Source: Acanthaster planci
Lineage: Eukaryota > Echinodermata > Asteroidea > Valvatida > Acanthasteridae
Length of the DNA: 64,000 bases
Reading direction: 5' to 3'
Assembly: GCF_001949145.1 (NCBI RefSeq)
Contig: NW_019091420.1
Span: forward strand, 1,290,429 to 1,354,428
Shown: in pieces, positions 1-13,554 of the stretch
Layout: each line of letters opens with the position of its first letter
Position numbering within the stretch: position 1 is the first letter of the stretch
The notes under the pieces: model-generated
The model's input: only the letters and a program-made list of their open reading frames with translations
Databases searched by the model: none
Told to the model about the DNA's origin: nothing
Made by a program: the position numbers and the translations under genes

Positions 1-557
1 CAAGGTCTGAAAACTACCCACACCCAACTTGTCGGCTCGTCTTAGTTTCATTTTGAGGGTGCTGTTGGCTTCCGTCGGGAGAAAATTGAATGTGAACTGA
101 TCACCCTTGGCTGCAAAGTGGCTGCGTTGCGAAAATGGGCAAAACCCAGAAGAGGAAAACCGAGGAAATGAGGCTTATAGGTACTTAGTAAGGATACGGA
201 ATTGGCTTCCCTGCAACTCTCAATCATAAATACATGTACCAAAGACAACTTAGCCTTTACTGTCAATTACCAGCTGTTTAATATCTGATAAAGCAACAGC
301 TGGGTGCGCGCCATCTCACAAAGTAGGCGCTACGCCATAGGACAATCAGAGGACTGACACAAGCCCTCCAGTCTGAATTCAAGTCCACATATACGAGTCA
401 AATGAACTGCCACAAAAACATTTGTTTGTCACTGACCACCCTGCTACTCGTGACTGGTCTTGTGAGTCTTGAGATGATCACAAGGACACAGTGTCCAACA
501 CGGATAAGCTACTACGGTCAGTCAATGTCGATAATATCTGATACATTAATTTCGTTT

Positions 558-601
558 TATATCGATATGAATGATACCACTTTGACACTCATATCGATAT
601 A
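558..601. repeat. AT-rich inverted repeat, 13-bp perfect arms
   Basis: TATATCGATATGA at 558-570 is matched by its exact reverse complement at 589-601, with an 18-base spacer. It may be a fold-back remnant; no element is recognised around it. Confidence 0.7.
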
Positions 602-1734
602 TCGAAAAACGCTGATATAATGAAAAAATGAAGCTTATAAATTATAAGAAAGTAGTTGTCATAGACAATATCTTGTCTGAGATGAAAGAAGAACGTTTGT
701 GCCTTTTCCTAGAATTGCACTTGATGTGGATCGCTCAAGAGAAACCCAGAGGCATTAAATTGTTAGTGTTCAGCCCGATAAACCTCTGAATCCCCTTTCA
801 AGAATTCAATCTTGACACTGCTGGCTGTCTGTGATCTTGCTGTCTGATCTTACTGACGACTGTCCGCAGTGTCACGGACTTGTAAAATATTCACACTGGT
901 CATGCATCTCCGGCTGTAAGGCAGCTTACCAATTGGTCCTTGGTCCATGAGCCATGGATACTTTCCCCATCAGCATTTCACAACTCTGGCAACATGAACT
1001 TTTTGATTCCGTCGAGGCGACTTACAGGTTAAACAATGTGGCAAAAATGTTGCTGTCTCGATTTTAAGTTCTGGTAGCCAAAAATAACATTTCTCCTTAA
1101 GTTGCAGTTCATTACCTCTGTAGGCCCATCCCCTAACCTTTATACTGGTAGTTGCCCTTAACCTTTTTGCGCTTCTTTGAAGGGTCCCCATTATTTTGAT
1201 TTTGCCATAAATGTTCATTAATAAAGGTTAGATCCTTTAAAGAAATCTGCAAAGATAATGTAATAACACAAAGCTTGCCATTGAAAGGGTAAGGATGTAG
1301 TTTGTAATATTATGTAATAATTACCATAACAAGGACAATCTTCCTTGTTTCTGACCACAGTGATTCCAGCAGTTGGGGATGGATATGCAGCATGATTACA
1401 TGTACATGTATGTGTGAGTTTGTTTGAATAGGTACTGCCTGTCCATACTCTTTGGACTGTGCAGTGGGCCTACTGTACCCAAACAAAATCACACAGGTAA
1501 AGACCTGTTGAAGTCTGTGGGATTGGGTACTGTGAGGTAAGAGAGTTTTTCCCGAGGTGTTGAATTTGGTATGATTGGGGAAGGTTAGGGTCCAGCTACA
1601 CTTGGGTGGTTAGGGTTAGAGGATTTATACCTTTTGCGCACCCTTTGTAAGGTTTCATGGCTTCGTCAATTGTTTAGTCTTTCCTCAAGACCCCATGCTT
1701 GATGTCGGATTGTGCAGAATTGCGCCCTTTTTAT

Positions 1735-1762
1735 GATCAGCATGCTGGGTAGCATGCTGATC
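1735..1762. repeat. perfect 12-bp stem hairpin with 4-base loop
   Basis: GATCAGCATGCT, loop GGGT, AGCATGCTGATC. The arms are exact complements, so the strand could form a cruciform. No adjacent gene explains it as a terminator. Confidence 0.8.
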
Positions 1763-2587
1763 TTAAACACGAGTACGGTTCTCTACTAACGATGACCCAA
1801 ATAATCCCTGACGCTCGGAACTGAGAATGATACGTGTGTAACCTCACGGCCCGCACACGCAGTTCCAACGCTTTTTCTTGGCAATGATCCAAAGCTGCCA
1901 TCAACGACTGTTTGCCGAGTAGGCTGAATCAAAACGGAGCCCGAATACTGAATACATGTACTTCAGCGTTTAGGTCGGTTCATACATGAATCGGCCTTAT
2001 CGTACGACGGCCGCTAACCGCTTTCCTACCGCAGCACGGATCAAACTTGAAAATTGTTCTGTGTTTTTGGGGGGCAGGGTTAGCAAGTCAGTTGATTTGG
2101 GTATAAAAGAACTGAACCATCAATAAGGTCTGCCATTCCAGTCGCTGGCAGGCTGGGACTTTGCAAGTTGTACATTGATTGTTTTGAGAGACAAGCCATA
2201 GAGCTGGCTGTAGTGATCGTGGACTGGCGAGACTTAGGAGTGCACATTCATATTAAAATGAGGTGAGCCATTAGTGATGCTGGGTGTTCCAAATGTTTGA
2301 GAAAGATAAAAAAGCTCGTGAATTCCAGCAGACTTATTCCTTGCTGCACAGTTAGGACCAACTGATAAGCTGCCTAACCACAAAAGGTGTTTGGCATTGG
2401 TTTTGATCTTGAGAACATTCTTCGGAAAAAAAATGATATATTGGTATTATCGATATCAGGCTGCTGATATATCAACATCAGCAATTATCTATAACTGACG
2501 GTGCTAATAAGCTACTGACACGTCTTGGTGGATTCTGGTGGTATGAAGCCTCTGGGGCAAGGTTGCAGGTCTGCCCCGTCAACTTAC

Positions 2588-2716
2588 CCGGCACATTGAC
2601 GTACGAGTTATAGGTGGGGTGGTCCGGGCTGACTGTCTGCATAAAGATGAAGAGCATGAGGGCCCAGAAACCGGCTAAGCAGATGTAGAGGATCAGGTAG
2701 AAAATTCCAATCTGAC
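2588..2716 (-). CDS. partial gene: transmembrane exon of a second Na+/K+-ATPase beta subunit
   Basis: Read on the minus strand, this exon has a pyrimidine-rich acceptor (...CTGTGATGACAG) and a strong donor (CCGG|GTAAGTT). It has the same 129-base length and the same 1-1 phases as ATP1B exon 2. It encodes GQIGIFYLILYICLAGFW, then an F..QT..P....YNS segment ending VPG. Roughly half of its residues are identical to the plus-strand gene. No stop, frameshift or splice-site damage is visible, so it looks functional rather than a pseudogene fragment. Its exon 1 should lie rightward (2,717-13,500) and exons 3 onward leftward, but none was recognised. These exons may be too diverged to spot by eye or may lie beyond position 1. 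Confidence 0.88.
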
Positions 2717-5706
2717 CTGTCATCACAGAATAAAATTGAGACATACGAGTTAAGGCAAAGCCGTCATCCTGCAGGGGGCATGAACCTTCGGATGGCATGC
2801 ATGACGAGAGCTCCTTGTTAAAACTTGTAGAAACAGTAATGAACAAAATTTAACAGAGCATGTGGCTTTTTGTGCCTGGGTGAAAAATTGTGATTTTGTG
2901 ACGCCCTTGGTAACATGCCTTTCTGATTGGGGGGGGGGCAACAATCTACTTTATGTTGAGGAAGCAAAACAAAACGGTAAAATGGTGGCTACCATAGAAA
3001 TGTATCCATTCTGAGCACATGGGACAAACCTGTTATGAATTTGTAAGGAAGAACATTATTACTGACAGGATGCAGTGTGCATTAAGCATGCACATAATTT
3101 GCAGGCGACCGATTAGAAAAGGAATTGATTGTTGTGCAGTGTGGCCGAGACACGGGTGGTGTACATTGTAGATGTAAGTAATACATTCTCAGGAACATCA
3201 CACCAAGAAATAATTTTCAAAAATAATGAATGCATTTCCAAACACGTCTATCAATTGAAAAGTACATGTATTTTGAACCAAGAATCAAACATGTATTACG
3301 CGTTTCGATCATTTGCTTCTCTTACATATTTCATGCATTCAATCTTTTCTCAGTGCTTTGTACTTCATGCAATTCATTTTGAATTTGTTTCCATGACAAC
3401 TAATATTCTCTAGAATGCAAACTACAACAGAATTCAATTCTTTACAAATGTTATCCTTATTCTCATATGCAATTATATCTACAATTTAATTATCTACTAG
3501 TACGCAGGAAAAAAAAACAGCTGCTCTGATATGCATGTACATGTAGAACCATGCCTGGTGCTTAAACGGTCTACACGTACTGCACGTGCCAGTAATGTTC
3601 ATACTAATGCATTATCTTCCTCTAAAAGCACTCTAACAGGCTTGGTTTACATGCTGTGTTGTTTATTACTGGTATGATTCATACTCTACATCCGTGTTGG
3701 TTTATAGCAATAAATGCTTTGCGAGGATGACTGAGGAATTTTTGGAAACAGCAGAGGCACTATCCATGCGAAGTGAGAATTTTAACGCCGCTTACATGTA
3801 CTTGCTAAGCCAAAACAACCGTCCTCTTTCAGAGGCATTCGTAGATTTTGCATGTAGAAATACTCAATGCTTTTCAGGTAAACTCCACGAATACGTACAT
3901 GTACTAATACTCCTCACTATACGTGTATGCAGACATGTTAATCTCGAATGCATGCGCACAGCAATTGTACACATTTTTAAGTATGCATAAAAATCAGCTG
4001 TTATTACTGTATCATGTGCACTGCAGTGGATTCTTTGTGGATGCATTGCAAGTTGACAACCGTGACATTTACTCCAACACTTAGGGTGAGCGTACGCCTC
4101 GGCATAATTAATGCTCCCGGTGGGCAGAATGGCTATTCATTTGTCAGATACTGGTACATGTACATGTATGTAGTCCAGACTGCTTCAAGGAAGCTCGCAT
4201 TACCACGGCTGCCATTAACGCTGGGCTTGCATTTCCCAAATGAAAAACAGCTTCATTTTTTTAAAGAAATTTTGCGAGTATAACCTGTGAAATGAGTACA
4301 AGGCCAAATACCATTTAGTGTGCATAATTAGGTAAAATTCTTCAAAAATAAAACTGGGACAAACACGCAGCACCTTTTATTCAAAAGTGACAGCAGGGTT
4401 TGACTGATTTAAAGTGTTAAAAATTCTTTCACATCTTGGGTCGCACAAATAAAAAGCTGACACACCAGAGGGGTCGTCCACACTTCTAGTAATGCACAAA
4501 TTAATATCAAGCCTGAAAACTAATCACCGAGACAGAATTTTCAGCACTAAATTTTTCCTATTACGGTGCATGCAGTTCGTGCAACTATGTTCATGTAAAA
4601 TAACACTGAATACTACAAAGGCATGCTTACCATAAGTAGTAATAATTCATGAATTTTAAGCAAGTTTCAACCTTAACCCTAACGGCAAAGCATATTGTTT
4701 GGCTTACACTACACAGTACTACAGAATACTACGTAATAGTCTGAGCCTGAAGGACCTAGTGCTACAAATTACTAATTCTCGCTAGGTTACTTTCATTGTT
4801 ACTTTTACAGAGAACAATAAGCCATGCATTTACAGTGCCACAGCACTGTATGGTACATTGTCTTATCTATTGTATCTTATGGCTTCACAGAACAATAAAG
4901 TCATGTCCTCTTACAAGCGAGAGCGCTCAGTACTACATTTTACTACAAGTAGTAATTTGTTTTATGTAGGGTTAGGGTCAATAAGCCTGATCAAATACCT
5001 TATACTGTATTATCTGCAAATGTGTATTTAGCACAAACCTGCATAGGTACATGCATGTAGAGCACACGTACATTTACTTGTATGAGTAAATAACGCCTAC
5101 TGTACATGTAGGTAAAATTGATAAGGTAACATTTTGCTGATCCTAGGCAAGCAGCAAGATACACATGCATCATGCTCTCACGATTGGCACATTCAGGGGG
5201 ATGCTGACACTAACCTGTCCACACACACAGCGGTGAGAGAGATGGCCAAAGCAGGATCGGGGAGGGAGGACGCTGGGTCGGACGTTCAAAGCACGAGGGA
5301 GAGGGACGTGCAAAGTTGTGCAAAGCGAGTAAACTGTGCATACGTATGCAACGCGACAAAGCGCTAGCGGCTGAACACGTACAATGTAGTCCAACAAACA
5401 ATGTGGATTTGGAGGGTCGGACTCAGACTGAGCAGAGAAACTTGTTCGGTTTTCAGGGGAACCTGAAGCCATCACGTGAGGCTTTTAAACTTCATCTTAT
5501 TCCTTTGTGTGATTTCAAACTTCATATTATTTGCAGACTGGGTTTTTCATTTTTCCTCAATTACACTGTACATGTACATTACGTACATCTGAAATACATA
5601 TTTTCTTGAAGTGTTTGATGTCAGTGTGACTGCACAACATCTGTACCAGTACCAGAGACGGACTTCCACATTTCTTCATGGGAAATTTGTACACTGATGG
5701 ATACTC

Positions 5707-5940
5707 AATACATGCAGAAAATAACTTTTAACAAAAAATCTCCCTCTTTACTGATCAGATCAATTTAAAAAATTATTTCTACTATTGGATTCCAGACTGG
5801 ATCCAGGAAGGTTATGCTGAATTAATACACGCAGAAAATAACTGTTAACAAAAAATCTCCCTCTTTACTGATCAGATCAAATTAAAAAATTATTTCTACT
5901 GTTGGATTCCAGACTGGATCCAGGAAGGTTATGCTGAATT
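5707..5940. repeat. tandem duplication, two 117-bp copies
   Basis: Copy one (5707-5823) and copy two (5824-5940) differ at about four bases. The unit contains TCTCCCTCTTTACTGATCAG and CCAGACTGGATCCAGGAAGG. Low divergence points to a recent duplication. No coding role is visible. Confidence 0.92.
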
Positions 5941-7505
5941 CATTATAAGCAAACCCTTTTAAACCAAGGGAGACCAACATCTCCACAAGCATTGTTAAAA
6001 AAAGCTTGGGGAAATTGACACTGGAAGCCATTAGACCCTCTTTGCTATGCAAACACAGATTCCTAGCGATAAACATTTTATCCAGTTACATCATGGAGGA
6101 AGGAGGATGGTTACATGTACAGTATACTCCTAACACTATGAATCTCGTTAAAACCTGTTATATAAATTAACATCTCCCCAACGTAAAAATACATCTTGAA
6201 AACTATGAATCTTTAATGCAATCTGCAGCGAACAGTTAGTGTCCCAGTAATGAGTTCCACCAGTCTGCATCTCTGGTAGGTTTTCGGACAGGTGTTGTAC
6301 ATGTATGGTGCACCCATGACTGGCACAGTATGTTCACACAGACACACCCACAAGTGAAAGTGCATGGGTATTTTGGGCTTTGTAGAAAATGACATCTGGG
6401 AGCTTTTTTCCCTTCTTTCAGCAGAACTGGATTTGTTTCCAAAGGACAGATGGATCGGGAGGAGGGGGAGAGCACCAGGGACCATGGCCCCTTCCAAAAG
6501 ACGCAGTACATTTTGTTAATCGTACATGTGAAAGATGATTTTTGGTCTAAAACGCAGTCTCACCCCTCAGAAATGCCATAAAAGGTTACAGGAAAACCCC
6601 CAACTTTTTGGCCTCTCCAAAACAAGCACACCCCCCCACCAAAAATTTGGTTCTTGATATGTACATCTACATGTAAACCCATTAATGATGACCAACAAAT
6701 TGTGACACCATCTTTTCAAAATCCTTTTCCCAGTATTTCCATGTGGCCAGCATGCCCGCATATGCATCTGGGCCTCCCACTCAAACAAACATGTACATGT
6801 TCAATACTGCCTATTCACTTGCTGAATGGAGCCCTGATAAGATATGCAAACAATACTTAACCCTGGCCCCTCCAGGATTGTTAAAACTGCAGCTGAGCCA
6901 TGCGCCCAAGACCAAAATCACCAAAATCGCCACCGTTATTTCATGCACTTGGGGCTACATGAATCTCACAGAAGCTGATTTTGTGTGCTGGTGCTGGTTT
7001 ATGCCTCATTCCATGAAGCATGCTTATATGTTTGTTTCAAGGTTACCTTTTACAGCAGACTTACTACTGCCGGATAACTACATTTGTACATGTAATTTAA
7101 CTTTTGTGCTTTGAAAGTTATTTCGACTTCACTGATATATCCCCCCTAAATCTACCATTCTTGGGAAATGAGGGAGGTGATACTGTTGAAGTAGTGGCTG
7201 AAACCCTTGACAATCTCTCAACTCCCAAAAGTAATTCACCTGTAATTACCCCAAGTTGTCTAACCACTTTGGAATGAAGGAACTTTAGAAGAATACATAC
7301 AATGTAAAATCAACAGGAACCCCCAACATTTTTTGTACCCACATACATGTAATATCCATTTTCATCAGGGTGCCAGACGGAGACGTATACATGTACATCA
7401 AAAGGAATTGTTCAGCATGATTCTTTTAGGGTAAACTGGAAAAAAAAACGAAACACACCAAATTGCTGGGGAAACTGGGCTGAAAACTTATTCTCAGGAA
7501 TCTAG

Positions 7506-7680
7506 CAGTCAAACCTTGTTAATATGGGGTCCTTTGGACTTGGCAAATTACCTTGTTATAACGGGAACCTTGTATTATCAGGAGTGCAAACAATGAAAAA
7601 GAAAGGACTGGGACCTGAACTTTCCCTTGTTATAAGCAGAATCTTGTATTAACGGAGCTCTTGTTAATGAGGTTCGACTG
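7506..7680. mobile_element. pogo/Tigger-like MITE
   Basis: The left end CAGTCAAACCTTGTTAATAT and the inverted right end (reverse complement CAGTCGAACCTCATTAACAA) form terminal inverted repeats of about 20 bases. They carry the CAGTCGAACCTC signature of pogo/Tigger transposons. The 175-base length leaves no room for a transposase. A TA follows the right end, and a TA lies one base outside the left end, consistent with TA target duplication after slight decay. Internal TTGTTATAACGGG motifs are also typical of the group. Confidence 0.7.
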
Positions 7681-10600
7681 TACAATTTTGATTGCTGAAC
7701 CAGTAAGTAACCTTTGAATGTGCACAGTAATAATATGCACACTCGGCAGCAACAACTGACTGAACTCTGTACATAACCTTGAACCTACTAGCATAGGGGT
7801 GCTTACATGCCACTCTAGTAGAGGGAAGAACTCATTTGGTAAATCGGGGCACTGGTGGCTCTTTTAAAGTCAACACAGGCCCTGATACCACAGGTTTAAT
7901 TGGCAGCAGTTTATCAGTTGGACCCTGTTGCCCATTATTGACTGATACCCTGAACCCTTGCCCTGTTAACCCCAGGTCTTCCCTCAAACCCCGAGTTCCT
8001 CCTCACCGATAATTGCATGCATCCTCATGTTGATCAGCCCATGCATGGGACAGGGTTCAGTGGTTCAGCCTACATGTACATGTAGGTTCAGTCAATGTGC
8101 ACGGTGTCTGCAATAATTCATAGTGCATTACTGCTTGAATGGAGACTTCCAAAAAAGGATTCAATTATGCGGGACCTGCTGAGACTCCCTGTGCTGGTTC
8201 ATACATGAGGTTGCCTCACAGGTAGCAGAGGATTAATCTGACAAAACCAATACCCCAACCATATGCACTGTAATAAACTTTTATGGATGCCCAGTAAAGG
8301 GCGAGCTGTAGGCATTTTTTTTGCTTAGCAATCCAGTCCCATAACGTGTGGCAAACTAATAACACTTAACAGATTGTACTAAGCTACCAGTAAGTTGCCT
8401 ACAGCGACATAAATTTGTGCCCGAAAGTGAGGAGATGGGGAGTTGTGGGAGGGGGGATAATTTGCCTGGCTATAGAAATCTGAAAAGAGTACATGTATAC
8501 AACAGTAACAACCCAGGCGCAGAATGAAGTTCTTTTATACATACAAGAGGATGATAAATATTATATATACACTGTGACACATGTTGTTTCAAGCATGTAG
8601 GGCCGAACTGATCGTCAAGTCCATCATAAGTTACTGTTAAATCAAGTTCACAAGCAAGCGACTCAAATTAACTGAGTCAAAAGCACTCCTTTGTCACTGG
8701 CCACTCTGCTACTCGCGACTAGTTTTTGTGAGAGGGAGTGTGACTGGTCTTGTGAGTGGTGGGCTCGACTATGGCCCTGCAAACATCACACAAAGTTATG
8801 ACGCACCAGCATGTGCATGAATATGTTCCTAAGATTACTCGGCGTAAGTCATGCATGAACAGTGTATTAATTAAGCAGGCCTCAAATTTCCCGATGGCTA
8901 CGACAGCCGTGGCTGTCGGTGCCCTCCCATTTGGCTGTGGTGCCTCTGAAAAGTGATCGTATTTAACCGCCAAGATGGCAGTGCCTTTTTTCTCTTGGCT
9001 ATAGTGCCCTACATGTGCATATCGACGGCCCTCGTTCAGCAAGGTACGCGAAAAGTGGCATGGAAAGTGACATACACATCATTCCATGATCGTTCACATT
9101 CGACTGGAACACTGTGCCACGCCACCCAAATACATGACATGCATGCATATGCAGGGCGTGCGTGCACTGTGTGTATGTGGGGATGGGTACCGGTATATCG
9201 TACACTCAGCCCGCCGCGCACCGGCAGCCTGGCCTTGACCGCATCATGCACACTGCACGATCTCAAGCGCGGCACAGTCAATGTTGCAAGGCAACACCCA
9301 CTGGCCTATCCAATGACTTAACATAACAGCACATGAACAAACCAAGCACCATGCATGTTGGTCTAAAACTAAGTGCTTATCAACATGTACACGTTAACGG
9401 TACATGTACATGTATACCGATAGCTCCATGTTTTTCATGCACACGGGACAACTGTATGGTGGTGGCAGTACTTTAAGTAACACCGCAATGTGGTGTTTGC
9501 AGTGTAGTGCCATGCGCCGCATGCGATCCAAACTGTACATTTACAATATCGACCGGGATTACCGGGATTCTCATGTACGTTGTTGTGTGCAAAGTCACGC
9601 AGTTGACTGTTGTCTTTCAACACTCGGCTGCTGGTTTGGCACTTATCATGGACATGTTCAGGTATAATGCGTAGGCCCTATCCTACTTTTTCTTAGGCCA
9701 GGCTGAATGATTACTGATTTTCACGCAATATACATGTAAAAAAAAAAAAAATTTCGAAATCGGAATGGCATTAATGGCAGAACTTTGGTACGCTGATGGC
9801 ATTTATGCCCTCACGTTTGGCAGTGCCCTTTACTTCAGCCAGTCAACCAATGCCAAATGGCAGTGCCCTAAAAAAAAACATGAAATGTGAGGCCTGATCT
9901 GCCATGTGAAGGGTTCAACTCGTTAACCACACCGGCTGCCTGAAAAGGGGAGGGAGGGGACAGCCTGTGACTACTCAAACACACCATCTCCCCAATGCCA
10001 CACTCTGATGACTCAGCAACGCAACAGCCTGCTCAGTCGACTGACCAAATCCTTATGCGAACCCTTCCCTGCCCCTTCTCTGGCACAACGTATGACCTCA
10101 GACACAGGAAAACCTCACCAACTGCTTTGGCCTTCCCCAGGGTCTGTGGCTAATTTTGGCATGGTTGGGGGAAATAGGCCCCAACTCTACAAGTGAATGA
10201 ATCATTTCCTGGTGAGTTCCCCCTTGCAGGAACAAAGTGATTCCCAGTCATTTTTCCCCCCTTCCTTGCACCGTGATTTGGCAATCTCTCCCTTTAGAAG
10301 CAGGAAAATTTCTTAGTTTTTTGCTACCCAACAGTCCTGAATCCTTCAACTTCTGAATGAGTTTTCAAATACATTTACATATATCCTAAGGATTTGAATA
10401 CATTTCTGGTACATTAATATTGTCAGAATGTAGATAAGTGTTGGTTCTTTAACCCTCCTATGCTGCAGACACTCTTTGGGTCAGTTGGTAGACAAAAAGA
10501 TGCACAGCTCTGTCACACTGCAAACTGCACTAACTATCCCAACAGGAATATCAGATGTACTTTTGTGCTGTCCAACAACTGTGCAGTAAACTAATGGCAG

Positions 10601-10740
10601 TGAAGAGGACTGCACAAAAGAGCCTGTGTCATTTCGTACTGGCAACGAATGCACACACATTGAGGCTGTGCGTATTTGTGTTTGACATAGAAAACATATG
10701 CAAAATAGTGACGTTTGGTATTTGTGCATATCTGCTCCAC

Positions 10741-10776
10741 TAAACTGGGGATTATGTATTGGGGATCCCCAGTTTA
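10741..10776. repeat. perfect 12-bp inverted repeat
   Basis: TAAACTGGGGAT at 10741-10752 pairs with ATCCCCAGTTTA at 10765-10776 over a 12-base loop. No neighbouring gene end is known that would use it. Confidence 0.7.
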
Positions 10777-11046
10777 ACTGGGTTTGTTACTTAAAGCTTG
10801 TAAAACTGGTCAAAAACTAAAATTCAAAATTTTGAATTGTAAATTGTGAGAAAAGATTTCTTACTGATAAACCTGCAATGTAAATCTGTATCTGTATCAT
10901 GTGTTAAAACACAGTTTCCCCTCATAATTCTCCTCAACAGCCTCCCCTCTTTTCAACATCAACCCTACAGTTAATGAGTATGATGTTATAGTCATCTACC
11001 AAGGTGAAGTCAAAAGTTTTAATTTAACGTCTATGTTGGTATAGTT

Positions 11047-11080
11047 GCCACATTCCTTATGTCGCCACATTCCTTATGTC
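11047..11080. repeat. short tandem repeat, 17-bp unit
   Basis: Two exact copies of GCCACATTCCTTATGTC, followed by a partial third copy (GCCACTTTC). Confidence 0.85.
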
Positions 11081-13554
11081 GCCACTTTCTGAGAAAACCA
11101 ATCATACTTGATGATATGAGGCGAAATTAGGAACCTAACTGCTGTACGGCCATGGAAGTTACGTCCCCCTTCTATTATTCTAGAAATGGGGTCCCCAAAT
11201 ATACATTCCCTGTTAAACCATAGCCGGCACAATTGCAGAATATCCCGCCACTCACCTTGCCCACCTCGTACCCGCGGATACGGAGTCACGCTTCCACAAG
11301 GCCCACTTGTATCCGCAGAGCAGCTCTCGGGACCCACATTAGACTTGCAAAATTCTTCCGTCTGTCCCATTCACTTTGCGTTGCGGTACGCCACAATGCC
11401 CACTTCGTACTCCCGTATCCGCGAAGCCATTTCCCAGGACCCACATTGGACTTAAGCCGAACAACCTCCACTCGACTACATAGCCATTAGATTGTTAGGG
11501 GGTATTTTCGCGTGGCAGGGTATTCTGCAATTACTCCCCATAGCCTATTTGCGGATGTGACTTTGCATGACCTTGGGTTAGTGCTAAGTGAAAAAAATGC
11601 ATTTTATATTACTTTGCATGGCAAAGGAGGCTAGGAGGCTAGGCTAAATTTAAACAAGAAAAAAGCACTGGGGCTTACTGTAAAAAGACAACCTCCTTGA
11701 AGGTAATTTGATGAAAATAATAAAGACCTCCCTTGTGTTAGAAATAAAACTGATCATGACTGCAACTAGTATTACTAATACTATTGAACTAGGGAAGGAG
11801 GGCGCCCCGTTACAGTTAACCACAGTGAGGAACACCGGCCTGACCGGCGTTTCTGAACATTCACAAACATGTCACGCCTTTAACAGCGACGATTAAACCA
11901 TGTACCTACCCCAACTCTTCGCATTTCTGCCAAGGAACTCCCTCTTTTCCGAATTCCACAGGAATATGCGAAAGGCCGCCCAATTTGTGCGGACTTTTTG
12001 CCTGAAAGTTGGCTTATCTTCGCCACCCATGATGTTGTTAGTTCACGCAGTCGAGTCCAACCAAACGAAAAGAACGATCGATTTGAGCCTATGCCTGAAC
12101 ATATACATTTTCATTACCATAAGCTTAGTCTGAGCCCATGTAAAGATTTCCATTTCAAATTTACAGCATGCTACACGAATGTGCTTAAACACGTCTGGGT
12201 ACAGGACCATTTTTACGGCATGCCGGCTGGTACTCGTTGGTTAACGGTTACCAATGAAATATTACGTGGGGCCGCTGAGCTCCCGGATGTAAAGTTTGCT
12301 GCCTAACCAAGTCTCAACACTAGGGTGCGCACGTATTTTGCCATAACGGTGGTGAAGTTGAAGCAGGGATGAAAAACTCCAACCTTCGGCTACAAAACCC
12401 TCATTGGACTAACATGTTACTGGATGACATGCCAAACGTTTTTTTTATAGAAGTTGCAAGGGAATTGCTATTACGAAATTGTGAAGGCTTTTGACACATA
12501 ACAAGGCTCGAACTTGAAACGAAATGGTTGAAATTTACAAAATGCATCCGCTTTGTATCCATAGACATCACATAAAGCGTATGATCTCTCTGTTTATATC
12601 TCAGCCGTACAGTCACGATGATTATTTTGCTCATAGTTCTAGGCCTAAATGTTTTCCCCTAATCAAAAGTATCACTGCCCAATTTTGAGCACACAACAGA
12701 CACCGATAAAGGCTATCTACTATCCCTGTGACCAACTAAACTTCCTTTTCAAGCCGACGTGTTTCCTTGATCAAAATTTTAAAGGGATCTGCCAAGTTCC
12801 AACACGCTTCGGTAACACAAAAGGAACTGCTGATGGGTTTGATCTCTGATGTACACGCATATTAATCTGTTTTGTCGTTTCATTTGAGACGGCAGTCAAG
12901 TTATCAGACACCAGACGGAGTACGGTGTCCAGCGGCTTTTTCCCTCAGGCTCTGAATCGCGGCGGACTGCACGGTGCAGACTCGGATCTTAACTTTCTAA
13001 TATGGCTCAACCGATAGCTGCCCTGTTGGATTCGTGGGTGTTCAGACCACAGCAACAATTAAGAACATTCACACAGGACAGAAAAAAACATATATTTTGG
13101 TCTCTGGAATGACTTTACAGCGCAAAACTGTAAATTATCCTCAGATAAAACCCCCTTAAGTCCTTAAAACACAACGTGCTATCATCACACACAGGGAATT
13201 CTCTGAAGATTCTGCGCCAGCTTGAAGTCATAAAACATCCAAGGTGAGGTAGCAAAAACTGAGAGCGTTTTATTTTCACACGGAGCAATAGATTGTTTTA
13301 GTCCCGCACATACTTCACAAAATCACAACATAGGCCTCATGGTTTTTATTTGTAACAGTCTCCATAAGGGGAAGTCTTGTGCCCTTTAACATCGATGTGA
13401 AACAGGAACTGAGAACACCGCATGCGCATGATACCACATTTGGGTATTTTTCCACTGCAGGCACATTGTGCTGACAGGTTCTTGATCTGCTTGTTTCAGC
13501 GCACAAATAATTAGCTACCCGAACGTACTACAATTTTGCTTGGAAAGAATCACC

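Larger units (their letters stand above)
1..2587. other. non-coding sequence left of the beta-subunit paralogue exon
   Basis: No convincing exon is visible here, although downstream exons of the minus-strand beta-subunit gene would be expected in or beyond this stretch. It contains two strong hairpins, short TTAGGG-like runs near 1,600, and a short dispersed repeat near 425-466 shared with 8690-8760. Confidence 0.6.
2717..13554. other. non-coding region between the two divergent beta-subunit genes
   Basis: This 10.8-kb stretch should contain exon 1 and the promoter of the minus-strand paralogue and the promoter of ATP1B, but no exon was recognised. It contains most of the window's TACATGTA copies, the 117-bp tandem duplication, a pogo-like MITE and small hairpins. 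A GC-richer patch near 5,200-5,470 and another near 9,000-9,300 stand out in composition only. Confidence 0.55.

Noticed and set aside
970-1218. Minus-strand frame considered as a downstream exon of the beta-subunit paralogue
   Set aside because: Its cysteines and tryptophans do not align with any beta-subunit exon, and it lacks the expected exon phases.
11998-12306. 102-codon plus-strand frame with protein-like composition
   Set aside because: It opens from a non-ATG codon, has no recognisable domain and no supporting exon neighbours.
13540-13554. Upstream TTG start giving five extra residues to ATP1B
   Set aside because: The ATG at 13555 has an optimal CACCATGG context, and eukaryotic TTG initiation is rare.
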